NCBI RefSeq assembly: GCF_004362145.1
Contig: NZ_SNXC01000012.1
Coordinates: 186,001-250,000 of the forward strand
Reading direction: 5' to 3'
DNA from: Marinomonas balearica
Lineage (GTDB): Bacteria > Pseudomonadota > Gammaproteobacteria > Pseudomonadales > Marinomonadaceae
DNA: 64,000 bases
Part shown: in pieces, positions 1 through 8,501 of the stretch
Layout of the letters: each line of letters opens with the position of its first letter
Numbering within the stretch: the stretch's first letter is position 1
The notes under the pieces: generated by a model
What the model saw: only the letters and a program-made list of their open reading frames with translations
Database searches by the model: none
What the model was told of the DNA's origin: nothing
Position numbers and translations under genes: made by a program

Positions 1-401
1 CCGCGCACAGCGCCTCCTGCGCCCACAATCAGTATACGTTTACCTTCTAGCGATTGACCCAGAACATGAACGATATCACGCACCATGCCTGCACCGTCTG
101 TGTTGTCACCGTACACTTTGCCATTTTTCCCCAACATTAGGGTATTAACGGCACCCGCAAGTTTTGCACGTGGACTTAATACATCACACAGAGCGTATGC
201 TCGCTCTTTAAAAGGAACGGTTACGTTCATTCCTTTTCCGCCTTCGGAAAAAAAACAACGTACTTGGTTTTCAAACTGAGCGTCTTCACCGAGCAGGGTG
301 CTGTAGTTCATATCCTGACCGGTCTGTTTTGCAAACGTAGCATGAATGGCGGGCGATTTACTGTGGGCAATGGGGTTACCCACAACAACGTATTGATCCA
401 A
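1..401 (-). CDS. aroE: Shikimate dehydrogenase AroE (partial, N-terminal part)
   Basis: Reduces 3-dehydroshikimate to shikimate with NADPH in aromatic amino acid biosynthesis; cytosolic. Translating the minus strand gives the AroE landmarks in order: VVGNPIAHSKSP (shikimate-binding), NVTVPFK, NTDG, and the start of the Rossmann glycine motif GAGGAVRG, after which the gene runs off the window edge. No ATG fits the N-terminus. A TTG at 401-399 preceded by AGG six bases upstream gives the usual AroE start just before YVVVGNP. It follows hemF after 28 bases in the same direction, the hemF-aroE order known from Pseudomonas, so the two probably share a transcript. Confidence 0.93.
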   Translation of the reverse strand, partial: MDQYVVVGNPIAHSKSPAIHATFAKQTGQDMNYSTLLGEDAQFENQVRCFFSEGGKGMNVTVPFKERAYALCDVLSPRAKLAGAVNTLMLGKNGKVYGDNTDGAGMVRDIVHVLGQSLEGKRILIVGAGGAVR

Positions 402-429
402 TGTACACCTCAAATATCTGTAAAAATGA

Positions 430-1389
<960 letters not shown>

Positions 1390-1460
1390 TTATGATAGTA
1401 ATAATCCGGTATTTAAGGAAGTAACCACCTCAATCATTAAGCAAGCATTGCAGCATTAGA

Positions 1461-2069
1461 TCAGCTATCTAAGTGCTTAATAAGATCGCGCCAATGCACC
1501 GTTGCTTGATTAAACATATCTGGATTTCCCGTTGCTTTTACCAAAACCGACGCGCCGTGCAAACTCGCCAAAATACGGCTTGCGTAATTGTGGACTTCTT
1601 CGGTTGTCATCCAGTCTTTTCGCATATAGGAGACGACCGTACCTAACCAATCGAGTTTTAACTGATAGAATTCATTCAACTCTTCTATAGTGGCAGGCTC
1701 CAGCAAATTTTTTTCTGCAGACAACACCGTACAAAGACTTAAATTATCTTGATCTACAACCGTCTCTTTAAAGCCATCAATAAATTTATTTAACGCCTTT
1801 TGCGCCGCACTTTTTTTCTTTTTCGGTAAAATTAAACGCTTAGCAAACTCTTCTTTGTAGCGCTGCATTACCGCGGTGACAAGATTCGCTTTTGTTGGGA
1901 AATGATAGTGAACACTTGCACTCTTAATGCCGACTTCCGCAGCTAAATCACGAAAGCTCATTGCCTTGTAGCCGTTTTTCAATATCGCTTTTTCGGCTGC
2001 GTCCATAATGGCAACTTTAGTAGGGTTTACCGCAGTCGTTGCGGATTCGATAGTGGCCTGCATATCCAT
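1461..2069 (-). CDS. TetR/AcrR family transcriptional regulator
   Basis: A 202-residue regulator with an N-terminal TetR helix-turn-helix at about residues 17-65 (sequence around FRDLAAEVGIKSASVHYHF, which fits the family recognition helix) and a variable C-terminal ligand and dimer domain that gives no ligand clue. A lysine cluster (KKKKS) follows the DNA-binding domain. The start ATG at 2069 has AGGA eight bases upstream. It is divergent from the dihydrolipoyl dehydrogenase gene at 2226, with a palindrome-like site at 2088-2103 between them, so autoregulation and control of the neighbour are plausible but inferred. The C-terminal half is distinct from the broken TetR remnant at 54864. Confidence 0.9.
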   Translation of the reverse strand: MDMQATIESATTAVNPTKVAIMDAAEKAILKNGYKAMSFRDLAAEVGIKSASVHYHFPTKANLVTAVMQRYKEEFAKRLILPKKKKSAAQKALNKFIDGFKETVVDQDNLSLCTVLSAEKNLLEPATIEELNEFYQLKLDWLGTVVSYMRKDWMTTEEVHNYASRILASLHGASVLVKATGNPDMFNQATVHWRDLIKHLDS

Positions 2070-2087
2070 ACTCGTTCCTCTTATTTT

Positions 2088-2103
2088 TCTATCATATGGT
2101 AGA
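2088..2103. promoter_or_regulatory. Candidate TetR operator
   Basis: TCTATCATATGGTAGA is a 16-bp dyad with one mismatch. It sits 18 bases upstream of the tetR-family start in the interval shared with the divergent dihydrolipoyl dehydrogenase gene. Position and symmetry fit a TetR-family operator; there is no direct proof. Confidence 0.4.
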
Positions 2104-2225
2104 CATTCTATTGACTAAGAAAAAAAATGCGAGCAAAATTCAATCAAAAGTTATGTATCAACTGATAGGTAAACAATAAGTCGCCTACTTCACAGATCCA
2201 CTCAAACGCTTGAAAGGAAAAAACA

Positions 2226-3668
2226 ATGCTTGAACGGAACGAGACAATATATGACCTAGTTGTATTAGGAAGTGGTCCAGGAGGATACGCCGCAGCATTT
2301 AGAGCGGCCGATTTGGGGCTAAACGTTGCCCTGATTGAACGCTACGAAACTTTAGGAGGAGTCTGTCTAAATGTTGGCTGTATCCCATCAAAGGCACTTT
2401 TACACATAGCTGGCGATATTAGAACGGCGCAAGAGGCAAAACATGGCGTCACTTTCTTGAAGCCAAAAATAGATCTTGATGCAGTGCGAAAGCACAAAGA
2501 ATCCACGGTAAATAAACTCACAGGAAACCTTGCTCTGATGGCCAAGCAACGAAACGTTGCCCTCTACATTGGAGAAGGGCGCTTTAGCAGCCAACACGCC
2601 ATCGAAATACACTCAAATGACGCCAAAAAAGGCGCTTCTACTGACACGCTGACATTTAAACACACGATTATCGCCATCGGCTCGGCGGCTGTCCATTTGC
2701 CTTTTATTCCAGAAGACGACCGTATTTGGGACTCATCACGTGCGCTTGAATTGCCTTACGTTCCTAATCATTTAGTCGTTTTAGGTGGCGGTATTATTGG
2801 ACTAGAAATGGCCACTGTATACGAAGCACTCGGAGCAAAAGTAACCATTGTTGAGCAAGGAAAACAGCTAATGCCCGGCGCGGATGCGGATCAGGTACGC
2901 GTGTTCCAAAAAGCAAACACTTCCAGAATGACATTTAAAACTCGCACAAAAATGACCAAGGTCGATCATTCAGGGCAGATGCTGAACCTTACACTAACCA
3001 CGGATGCTGGTGATGAAACCTTAGAAGCCGATGCATTATTGGTGGCGGTTGGAAGAAAGCCCAACGGATTCAATGCAGGCATCCCAGAAATCAATATAAA
3101 TGTAGATGACCGAGGGTTTATCATCACCGATGATATGTGCAGAACATCGATCGATCATATTTTCGCAATCGGAGACGTTACTCATGGCCCCATGTTAGCT
3201 CATAAAGCAAGCCACGAAGGGCACGTTGCGGCAGAAGTCGCTGCGGGGCATATTGCTCATTTTTCATCGTTAGGCATTCCTTCTATCGCATACACTTATC
3301 CCGAAGTCGCATGGGTTGGGTTGACAGAAACTCAAGCGAAAGCACAGGGTATTAACTATAAAGTCGCGACATTTCCGTGGTCCGCATCAGGCCGAGCAAT
3401 CGCGTCGGGGCAAACAAATGGTGCAACAAAGTTAATCTACGAACCTGAGTACCATCGTTTGCTTGGAGCAGGTGTGGTCGGTGCTCACGCCGGAGAATTA
3501 CTGGGAGAGCTGACGCTTGCATTGGAATACGGTGCAACATTAGAAGACATTGCCTTGACCATTCATGCTCACCCGAGCCTACATGAAAGCATTGGGCTCG
3601 CCGCCGAGCTTGGGGCAGGAACCATTACCGATTACCCTAACCCTTCTTCTGTAAAGCGCAGAGAGTAA
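2226..3668 (+). CDS. lpd: Dihydrolipoyl dehydrogenase (E3-type flavoprotein)
   Basis: A 480-residue FAD-dependent pyridine nucleotide-disulfide oxidoreductase. It shows the FAD-binding GSGPGGYAA motif at about residue 15, the redox-active disulfide CLNVGCIPSK (Cys47 and Cys52), the NAD-binding GGGIIGLEMA segment, the second FAD motif AIGDVTHGPMLAHKA, and the C-terminal catalytic HAHPSLHE (about 447-454). The cysteine pair and His-Glu dyad favour dihydrolipoyl dehydrogenase over soluble transhydrogenase, which lacks the cysteine pair. No E1 or E2 genes lie nearby, so it may be a spare E3 or serve a complex encoded elsewhere. The start ATG has GAAAGG upstream. Divergent from the TetR regulator. 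Confidence 0.9.
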   Translation: MLERNETIYDLVVLGSGPGGYAAAFRAADLGLNVALIERYETLGGVCLNVGCIPSKALLHIAGDIRTAQEAKHGVTFLKPKIDLDAVRKHKESTVNKLTGNLALMAKQRNVALYIGEGRFSSQHAIEIHSNDAKKGASTDTLTFKHTIIAIGSAAVHLPFIPEDDRIWDSSRALELPYVPNHLVVLGGGIIGLEMATVYEALGAKVTIVEQGKQLMPGADADQVRVFQKANTSRMTFKTRTKMTKVDHSGQMLNLTLTTDAGDETLEADALLVAVGRKPNGFNAGIPEININVDDRGFIITDDMCRTSIDHIFAIGDVTHGPMLAHKASHEGHVAAEVAAGHIAHFSSLGIPSIAYTYPEVAWVGLTETQAKAQGINYKVATFPWSASGRAIASGQTNGATKLIYEPEYHRLLGAGVVGAHAGELLGELTLALEYGATLEDIALTIHAHPSLHESIGLAAELGAGTITDYPNPSSVKRRE

Positions 3669-3744
3669 TGCATCGTAAGCAGTGTTCTACAAAGCACAGA
3701 TTGATGCTTTTACCTCTGTATCGAACACTAAAATGGAGCCTTAG

Positions 3745-3785
3745 AATAAAAAAAGGCCGACAGAGACATCCAAGCCCTGTCGACC
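3745..3785 (-). terminator. Rho-independent terminator of the lactone-isomerase transcript
   Basis: Stem 3755-3763 with 3777-3785 (GGCCGACAG against CTGTCGACC, one wobble pair) and, reading leftward, a run of seven T at 3754-3748. It lies 21 bases past the stop of the leftward gene ending at 3806 and just after the rightward gene ending at 3668. Confidence 0.75.
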
Positions 3786-3805
3786 AAAATGGTAGATGTC
3801 AGCGT

Positions 3806-4657
3806 CTACCAGTAAAGTCTTTGTGGATTCTCAACGAAGATTTGCTGACGTGTACGCTCATCTCCCATCCATTCCATCATTTTGTCCAACAGAATCGCGT
3901 CGTTAGGCGCGTTCTCTATTGGCCCAGATACGTGCGGCCAGTTGCTTCCCCATAACACTCTCTCTGGAAAGCGCTCAATAATAGGTTTCGCCATGGCTTC
4001 AATATCGGCATAATTTGGCGCGCCTACTTGTGAACTTTCATACACTCCAGCCATTTTGTAGTAAGCATTGCCGCGCTCCATCAGGCTAAGCAGCGCTTTG
4101 TATTCCACTGAGTCAGTCTTGACGGGCGGAATAAATTTACAAAAATGGTCAATAGAGTAATCGCCTTGTATTTTTTCTAATACAGGCAGGTGCTCCATGA
4201 TTTCGTGGCCATAAAATTGAACAATACACGTCCAGCCTAAAGAGCGAATTTTTGCGTTTACTTCTAAAAGCTTATCAATGCCAGCCGCGCCTTGAGGAAG
4301 CTGCATGATACGCGCCCCTCTTGCCCCTCTTGCATGCCATGCTTCCAGCTCTTCTTCTGTTGTGTCAGGCGTCACAACAACAACGCCTCGTCCACGATCC
4401 CCAAGCACATCCAACGCTTCAAGCATAACGGTGTTGTCAGTTTGATATGCATTGGGTTGAGTAATCACAACGCGCTTTAATCCAAGCCATTGTTGTACTT
4501 TTTGATAATCTTCTAAACTTGCGGCATCCGCCGGCAAATCCGGGCCTCCAGGTTGAGAAGGATGCTGAGCAGAATAGACGTGCATGTGACTGTCTATCGC
4601 ATTGTCAGGTAACGCTATCTTTGGAGGTTGTCCAAAAAGAATTCGTTTCGCAGTCAT
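3806..4657 (-). CDS. gli: D-galactarolactone isomerase-like amidohydrolase
   Basis: Amidohydrolase-2 family protein (TIM barrel) of about 283 residues. It carries the N-terminal metal motif DSHMHVY, a strand ending IVQFYGH, and the C-terminal WGSNWPH motif. In the Agrobacterium oxidative uronate pathway a homologous enzyme converts D-galactaro-1,5-lactone to the 1,4-lactone, the substrate of the cycloisomerase encoded just upstream here. An ATG exists at 4672, but the ATG at 4657 has GAGGAG seven bases upstream and is the better start; it lies 15 bases after the cycloisomerase stop. The function is inferred from family and neighbours, because other amidohydrolase-2 lactonases look similar. 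Confidence 0.82.
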   Translation of the reverse strand: MTAKRILFGQPPKIALPDNAIDSHMHVYSAQHPSQPGGPDLPADAASLEDYQKVQQWLGLKRVVITQPNAYQTDNTVMLEALDVLGDRGRGVVVVTPDTTEEELEAWHARGARGARIMQLPQGAAGIDKLLEVNAKIRSLGWTCIVQFYGHEIMEHLPVLEKIQGDYSIDHFCKFIPPVKTDSVEYKALLSLMERGNAYYKMAGVYESSQVGAPNYADIEAMAKPIIERFPERVLWGSNWPHVSGPIENAPNDAILLDKMMEWMGDERTRQQIFVENPQRLYW

Positions 4658-4672
4658 GTCATCACTCCTCAT

Positions 4673-5809
4673 CTATTTGGAAACTGGCGCATAGCGTGCC
4701 AATTCATCACGGTTAATGGTGATCCCTAATCCTGGTTTTGAAGGCACTGCCAGTTTGCCATTTTTCACAACGATGTCTTCTTCAACAATGCTGGTTCTGA
4801 ACGGATTATGAGTTTGGTCAAACTCAAATCTTGGAGAGTCCGTACCAAATGAAGGAGGATTCGGTGGAATAATCGCATGGAAATGCAATCCTGCTGCGAT
4901 TGCTACAGCCGTTCCCCAAACGTGAGGAACACAGCGTACGCCGTATACGTCCACCAACGTCAAAATCTTACGCGCTTCACTAAGACCGCCGACACCACAA
5001 ACATCAGGTTGAATAATATCGACCGTATGTTGTTTAAGTGCTTCATGGTAACCCCAGCGAGAATGCCAAGTTTCACCACCGGCAATTGGAATTGGAGAAG
5101 ACTGTCGCAATTCCTTGTATTGAGTGAACGCTTCCGGCACTACAGGTTCTTCAAACCAGCGGATGTCCAGATCTTTTACTGCATCAATAATGCGTTTGGC
5201 ATCAATTAAGTCGTATCCGTGATTGGCATCAATCATCAACTCAATGTCAGGGCCCAGCTCGGCACGAGTCTGTTTAATACACTCAATGTCTATCTCTAAT
5301 CCAAAGCCAATTTTGATTTTAACCGCTTCAAACCCTTTAGCTTTGTAGTCACGAACTTCTTCCATCAAGCTGCTTAGGCGGTCAAAGCCTACTTTTCGGA
5401 ATCCACCTGTTGCATATACAGGGATCTCAGAACGGAATTGGCCGCCCAATAATTCAGACACGGGTTTATCGTGAAACTTACCAACGACATCCCATAGCGC
5501 GATGTCAATTCCGCTGATTGCGTTGATCACGGCACCACGTTGTCCTTGATCACGGAAGGTGTTGTACAGATTTAGCCAAATAGGTTCGATATCAAAAGCA
5601 GATTTTCCAATCAGGAGAGGAGTCATCACTTCAAGGTACGCGGCGTTGACCACTCGGTTACCCAAGCATTCACCCCAACCTACAAGTCCATTATCGCAAA
5701 CAATCTCAACGAGCAAATGCTCTCTCGATTTAAAAGACATGGAAGCGGATTCAAACGCATGTTCCAGCGGATAAGTTAGAGGATGTAGTCGTACTTCAGT
5801 GATCTTCAT
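4673..5809 (-). CDS. gci: D-galactarolactone cycloisomerase (enolase superfamily)
   Basis: A 378-residue mandelate racemase/muconate lactonizing-type enzyme. Visible are the catalytic KIKIG (KxK) motif, metal ligands in LMIDANHGYD, WFEEPVVPE and AGGETW, and a late His in CVPHVWGTA. The length equals that of Agrobacterium Gci, which opens D-galactaro-1,4-lactone to 5-dehydro-4-deoxy-D-glucarate. The neighbouring lactone isomerase, uronate dehydrogenase and KdgD support this over other enolase-superfamily acid-sugar dehydratases. The start ATG has AGGG seven bases upstream. A promoter and two operator-like sites lie at 5839-5882. Confidence 0.85.
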   Translation of the reverse strand: MKITEVRLHPLTYPLEHAFESASMSFKSREHLLVEIVCDNGLVGWGECLGNRVVNAAYLEVMTPLLIGKSAFDIEPIWLNLYNTFRDQGQRGAVINAISGIDIALWDVVGKFHDKPVSELLGGQFRSEIPVYATGGFRKVGFDRLSSLMEEVRDYKAKGFEAVKIKIGFGLEIDIECIKQTRAELGPDIELMIDANHGYDLIDAKRIIDAVKDLDIRWFEEPVVPEAFTQYKELRQSSPIPIAGGETWHSRWGYHEALKQHTVDIIQPDVCGVGGLSEARKILTLVDVYGVRCVPHVWGTAVAIAAGLHFHAIIPPNPPSFGTDSPRFEFDQTHNPFRTSIVEEDIVVKNGKLAVPSKPGLGITINRDELARYAPVSK

Positions 5810-5838
5810 GTAATAACCCTGATTGTTATTTTTATTGG

Positions 5839-5866
5839 ATCATAGCATGTATTTTCAAGTTATCAA
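5839..5866 (-). promoter_or_regulatory. Candidate promoter of gci
   Basis: Reading leftward: TTGATA (5866-5861), a 16-bp spacer, TATGAT (5844-5839), about 30 bases before the gci ATG. A degenerate copy of the putative GntR operator (5840-5850) overlaps the -10 and a perfect copy (5872-5882) lies just upstream of the -35. Confidence 0.6.
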
Positions 5867-5871
5867 GAAAT

Positions 5872-5882
5872 TCATACTATGA
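5872..5882. promoter_or_regulatory. Candidate GntR operator O1 (gci side)
   Basis: TCATACTATGA is a perfect 11-bp palindrome with a central base, overlapping the stop of the GntR gene and upstream of the gci promoter. The surrounding 17 bases, AAATTCATACTATGACT, differ from the site at 6736 only in the central base. A weaker relative, TCATAGCATGT, lies at 5840-5850, with centres 32 bp apart, about three helical turns. Confidence 0.65.
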
Positions 5883-6620
5883 CTTGGATTTTTGTATGGC
5901 CCTCGCAAGATCACGATAACGGTTGCACCCATTTGTTAGGTGTGCGCGCATCGCATCTCGAGCACGATCAATATCACGGTCAAGGAAAGCGTCCAATATA
6001 GCCTTATGCTCTTGATTTAATATTTGCTCTAAGTTGGGATCTCTGGGTAAGCCAGCGTCTTCGCGAAGGCGTGTTCTTGGTATCGTTTTTTTGCCCAATA
6101 CATTGAGGAATTTAACGAACCTTTCGTTGTTTGTTGCACGGGCAATAGCTAGATGAAATTCATAGTCTTCTTGCTCCGCAGACTCACCCAAAGCAACTTT
6201 TCGTTCAAAGGCATCAAAACTGCTGCAAATGTCAGCTTCCTGTACCGCTGAACGCCGTGATACAGCGAGTGCAACGCCTTCTACTTCAACTGCTGTACGC
6301 AATTCAAGAGATTCAATTGCATCGCTAATGGTAAGCGTATCTGATGTAGAGAACTCGTTAAAACTACTGGGTTTTGGCTCTGAAATAAAAACACCAACGC
6401 CTTGCTTTGGAGAAACCCAACCTTCAGCTTTCAGGGTCATCATCGCCTCTCTGAGGACCGTGCGACTTACCCCTAGCTCGGTCATTAGGTTAGGCTCAGT
6501 TGGCAGTTTATCTCCAACAGACATATTACTAGTGCGAATTTTTTCTCTAATTCTCTCAGCTGCTAACTCAGGCAGGCTCGTTTTTGAGCGTTTTATCGAC
6601 TTCTTCCGTTCGTTACTCAT
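5877..6620 (-). CDS. GntR-family regulator, FadR subfamily (probable uronate-pathway repressor)
   Basis: A 247-residue protein with an N-terminal winged helix (about 15-85; PTEPNLMTELGVSRTVLREAM fits the GntR signature, followed by the wing GVGVFISE) and a C-terminal helical FCD ligand domain (about 100-235) with the Asp/His-rich positions typical of FadR-type sensors of carboxylate ligands. The start ATG has GAGG nine bases upstream. It lies between the gci/gli genes and the divergent TRAP-udh-kdgD operon, and both promoter regions carry the same palindrome (5872 and 6736). It therefore most likely represses both arms and is released by a pathway acid; the effector is unknown. Confidence 0.88.
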   Translation of the reverse strand: MSNERKKSIKRSKTSLPELAAERIREKIRTSNMSVGDKLPTEPNLMTELGVSRTVLREAMMTLKAEGWVSPKQGVGVFISEPKPSSFNEFSTSDTLTISDAIESLELRTAVEVEGVALAVSRRSAVQEADICSSFDAFERKVALGESAEQEDYEFHLAIARATNNERFVKFLNVLGKKTIPRTRLREDAGLPRDPNLEQILNQEHKAILDAFLDRDIDRARDAMRAHLTNGCNRYRDLARAIQKSKS

Positions 6621-6716
6621 TGTTATATACCTCTAATTACGCAACTTCTTTTCGGCACGGGCGCTAATTGGCGTATGTTTTAAAATGCACTATATTGTAG
6701 ATAACAATAGCTGTCA

Positions 6717-6747
6717 TTGACATTTTTGTAAAAATTCATAGTATGAC
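6717..6747 (+). promoter_or_regulatory. Candidate promoter and GntR operator O2 (TRAP operon side)
   Basis: TTGACA at 6717-6722 with a -10-like GTATGA or TATGAC at 6741-6747. The palindrome TCATAGTATGA (6736-6746) overlaps the -10. The flanked 17-mer AAATTCATAGTATGACT matches the gci-side site except at the centre, which fits a shared repressor. It lies 143 bases upstream of the dctP start and 116 bases upstream of the regulator's start. Confidence 0.6.
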
Positions 6748-6844
6748 TATTGCGAATTAATATTATCAGTGCTAATAATTTAAAAAGACCAAACGATGAA
6801 GTCAGCAAAATTTGCTAAACCGCTTCTCTGTTTGTCAACTAAGT

Positions 6845-6860
6845 ATGGGGATATCCCCAT
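6845..6860. promoter_or_regulatory. Perfect 16-bp palindrome in the dctP leader
   Basis: ATGGGGATATCCCCAT is fully self-complementary and lies 28 bases before the dctP ATG. It could be a second operator (different from the GntR-like site) or a leader hairpin. The binding factor is unknown. Confidence 0.45.
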
Positions 6861-6888
6861 CTAACTTAAGAGTATTGGAGCTATAACA

Positions 6889-7881
6889 ATGATAAAAAAA
6901 ACCGTTATACAAAAAGTTAGTGGAGCTGTACTTGTTGCAGCCGCTGCCGCTGCCGTTTCAACTTCTGCTAATGCTGAGTGGAAAGGCTGGAACATCCATA
7001 ACCCAGGTTACCCTGTAACCACAGCACTTGAGTCATTCATTGCTGATGTCGATGCTAAAACAGACGGACGTGTTGCTGGTCGGGTTTATAACGGTGCGGT
7101 TCTTGGCAGCCAAGCAGACAGCATCCAAATGTTGCAAATTGGAGCAATCCAATTCGCTGAATTTAACTTAGGGCCAATCGGTACAATCGTACCTGAAGCA
7201 AACGTTGTTTCTTTGCCTTTCATTTTCAAAAGCGTCGATCACATGCATCGTGTAATGGATGGGCCAGTGGGTGATGAACTAAGTGCCGCGATGGAAAAAC
7301 ACGGCATCAAATCGTTAGCTTGGTATGATTCGGGTGCACGTTCTTTCTACAACACCGAAAAACCAATCGAGACTCCAGCGGATCTTGATGGTATGAAATT
7401 CCGTGTTATGAACAACGAACTTTACGTGGGTATGGTTGAAGCACTAGGTGGCAACGCGACACCAATGGCTTACTCTGAAATCTACCAGTCTCTTAAAACT
7501 GGCGTAGTGGATGGTGCGGAAAATAACTGGCCATCATACGAGTCTAGTAACCACTTTGAAGTCGCTGGTTATTATTCTTTGACTGAACATTTGATCTTAC
7601 CTGAGTGTGTTTGCGTAAGCGTAAGTGCATGGAACCAGCTTGCTGCAGGCGATCAAAAGATTGTTAAAGATGCCGCTCGTGCAAGTGCGGTTTTACAACG
7701 TAAACTTTGGGCGGAACGTGACAAGTCAAGCCGTGAAAAAGTATTGGCTTCTGGCGTAGCATTTAACGAAATATCTAATAAAGCTCCTTTCCAAAACGCG
7801 ATGAAAGTCGTTTATGAAAAAGCCTTCCAAGATAATCCTACTTTGAAACCTCTAGTTCAAAAAATCCAAAGCGTCGACTAA
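6889..7881 (+). CDS. dctP: TRAP transporter solute-binding protein DctP (probable uronate binder)
   Basis: A 330-residue periplasmic receptor of a TRAP transporter. It has a signal peptide with an alanine-rich core and a cleavage site after SANA (about residue 29), followed by the DctP fold. Family landmarks include MKFRVMNNELYVGMVEALG, the arginine-containing ligand-clamp segment, and EIYQSLKTGVVDGAENNW. It is first in an operon with DctQ, DctM, uronate dehydrogenase and KdgD, so D-galacturonate or D-glucuronate is the likely ligand, an inference from context. GGAG lies upstream of the ATG. A strong stem-loop follows the gene at 7905, a common arrangement that leaves more dctP message than membrane-subunit message. 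Confidence 0.92.
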   Translation: MIKKTVIQKVSGAVLVAAAAAAVSTSANAEWKGWNIHNPGYPVTTALESFIADVDAKTDGRVAGRVYNGAVLGSQADSIQMLQIGAIQFAEFNLGPIGTIVPEANVVSLPFIFKSVDHMHRVMDGPVGDELSAAMEKHGIKSLAWYDSGARSFYNTEKPIETPADLDGMKFRVMNNELYVGMVEALGGNATPMAYSEIYQSLKTGVVDGAENNWPSYESSNHFEVAGYYSLTEHLILPECVCVSVSAWNQLAAGDQKIVKDAARASAVLQRKLWAERDKSSREKVLASGVAFNEISNKAPFQNAMKVVYEKAFQDNPTLKPLVQKIQSVD

Positions 7882-7904
7882 TTAAGTTTTAAGTCGGTAT
7901 ACCC

Positions 7905-7937
7905 AGAGTTCACTGAAGACGTTCTTCGGTGAACTCT
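7905..7937 (+). terminator. Stem-loop between dctP and dctQ
   Basis: A 15-bp stem (7905-7919 with 7923-7937, one G-T mismatch position) with a 3-base loop, followed by CTTTTAAG. It is probably a partial terminator or 3'-end stabiliser for the abundant dctP message. Confidence 0.6.
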
Positions 7938-7969
7938 CTTTTAAGTTTGTTTATTAAGCGAGTAGCCTT

Positions 7970-8500
7970 ATGAAGTCTACCTCTAAAAAAGTGCCTCTGA
8001 TTGAGCGCGTATTAGACGCCTTAGCCTTTGCAGCAACCAATTTAGCCGGTGCCATGATCGTTGTCCTTGTAATGTCATTTGGGTGGCTTGTATTTGGGCG
8101 CTATGTGCTAAATGATACGCCAACTTGGGTCGAGCAAATGGCTATGCTCCTCATTGTTGGTATTACTTTTCTTGCCGCAGCTGTCGGCATATATGAACGC
8201 ACGCACTTGAGCGTAGAAATGATCACATTGGTGATCTCTAAGAAAGCAGCGTTGTTCCTAGATGTAATTATTAATTTAATGCTCGCTACGTTTGGATTTG
8301 CGTTAGCGTGGTATACAAATGACCTTATGTCTTTTACCCAATTTCAAAAAATTCCCCTACTGGGCATTAGTGAAAGTTATCGCTATTTACCCGTTGTTAT
8401 TTCAGGGGGGTTAATATGTATTTTTGCTTTATATCGTGCGTATCAGGGTCTAACAGGACTGTTTAATCCCGCCTCTATAAATCAAGTAAGCGGAGAGTAG
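7970..8500 (+). CDS. dctQ: TRAP transporter small permease DctQ
   Basis: A 176-residue small membrane subunit with four predicted transmembrane segments (about 18-40, 52-72, 92-115 and 135-158). It carries the DctQ-family stretch FGRYVLNDTPTWVEQ after the first helix and YERTHLSVEMI in the second half. It pairs with the large permease encoded two bases downstream and forms the sodium-coupled uptake complex fed by the DctP receptor. A weak GCGAG ribosome-binding site precedes the ATG. Confidence 0.92.
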   Translation: MKSTSKKVPLIERVLDALAFAATNLAGAMIVVLVMSFGWLVFGRYVLNDTPTWVEQMAMLLIVGITFLAAAVGIYERTHLSVEMITLVISKKAALFLDVIINLMLATFGFALAWYTNDLMSFTQFQKIPLLGISESYRYLPVVISGGLICIFALYRAYQGLTGLFNPASINQVSGE

Positions 8501-8501
8501 T

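Noticed and set aside
2226..3668. Soluble pyridine nucleotide transhydrogenase (SthA) as the identity of the flavoprotein
   Set aside because: The CxxxxC redox pair and the C-terminal His-Glu dyad are present, as in dihydrolipoyl dehydrogenase and not SthA.
3668..3955. Rightward 95-codon frame after the dihydrolipoyl dehydrogenase
   Set aside because: It overlaps the terminator and the 3' part of the leftward lactone isomerase gene; no family resemblance.
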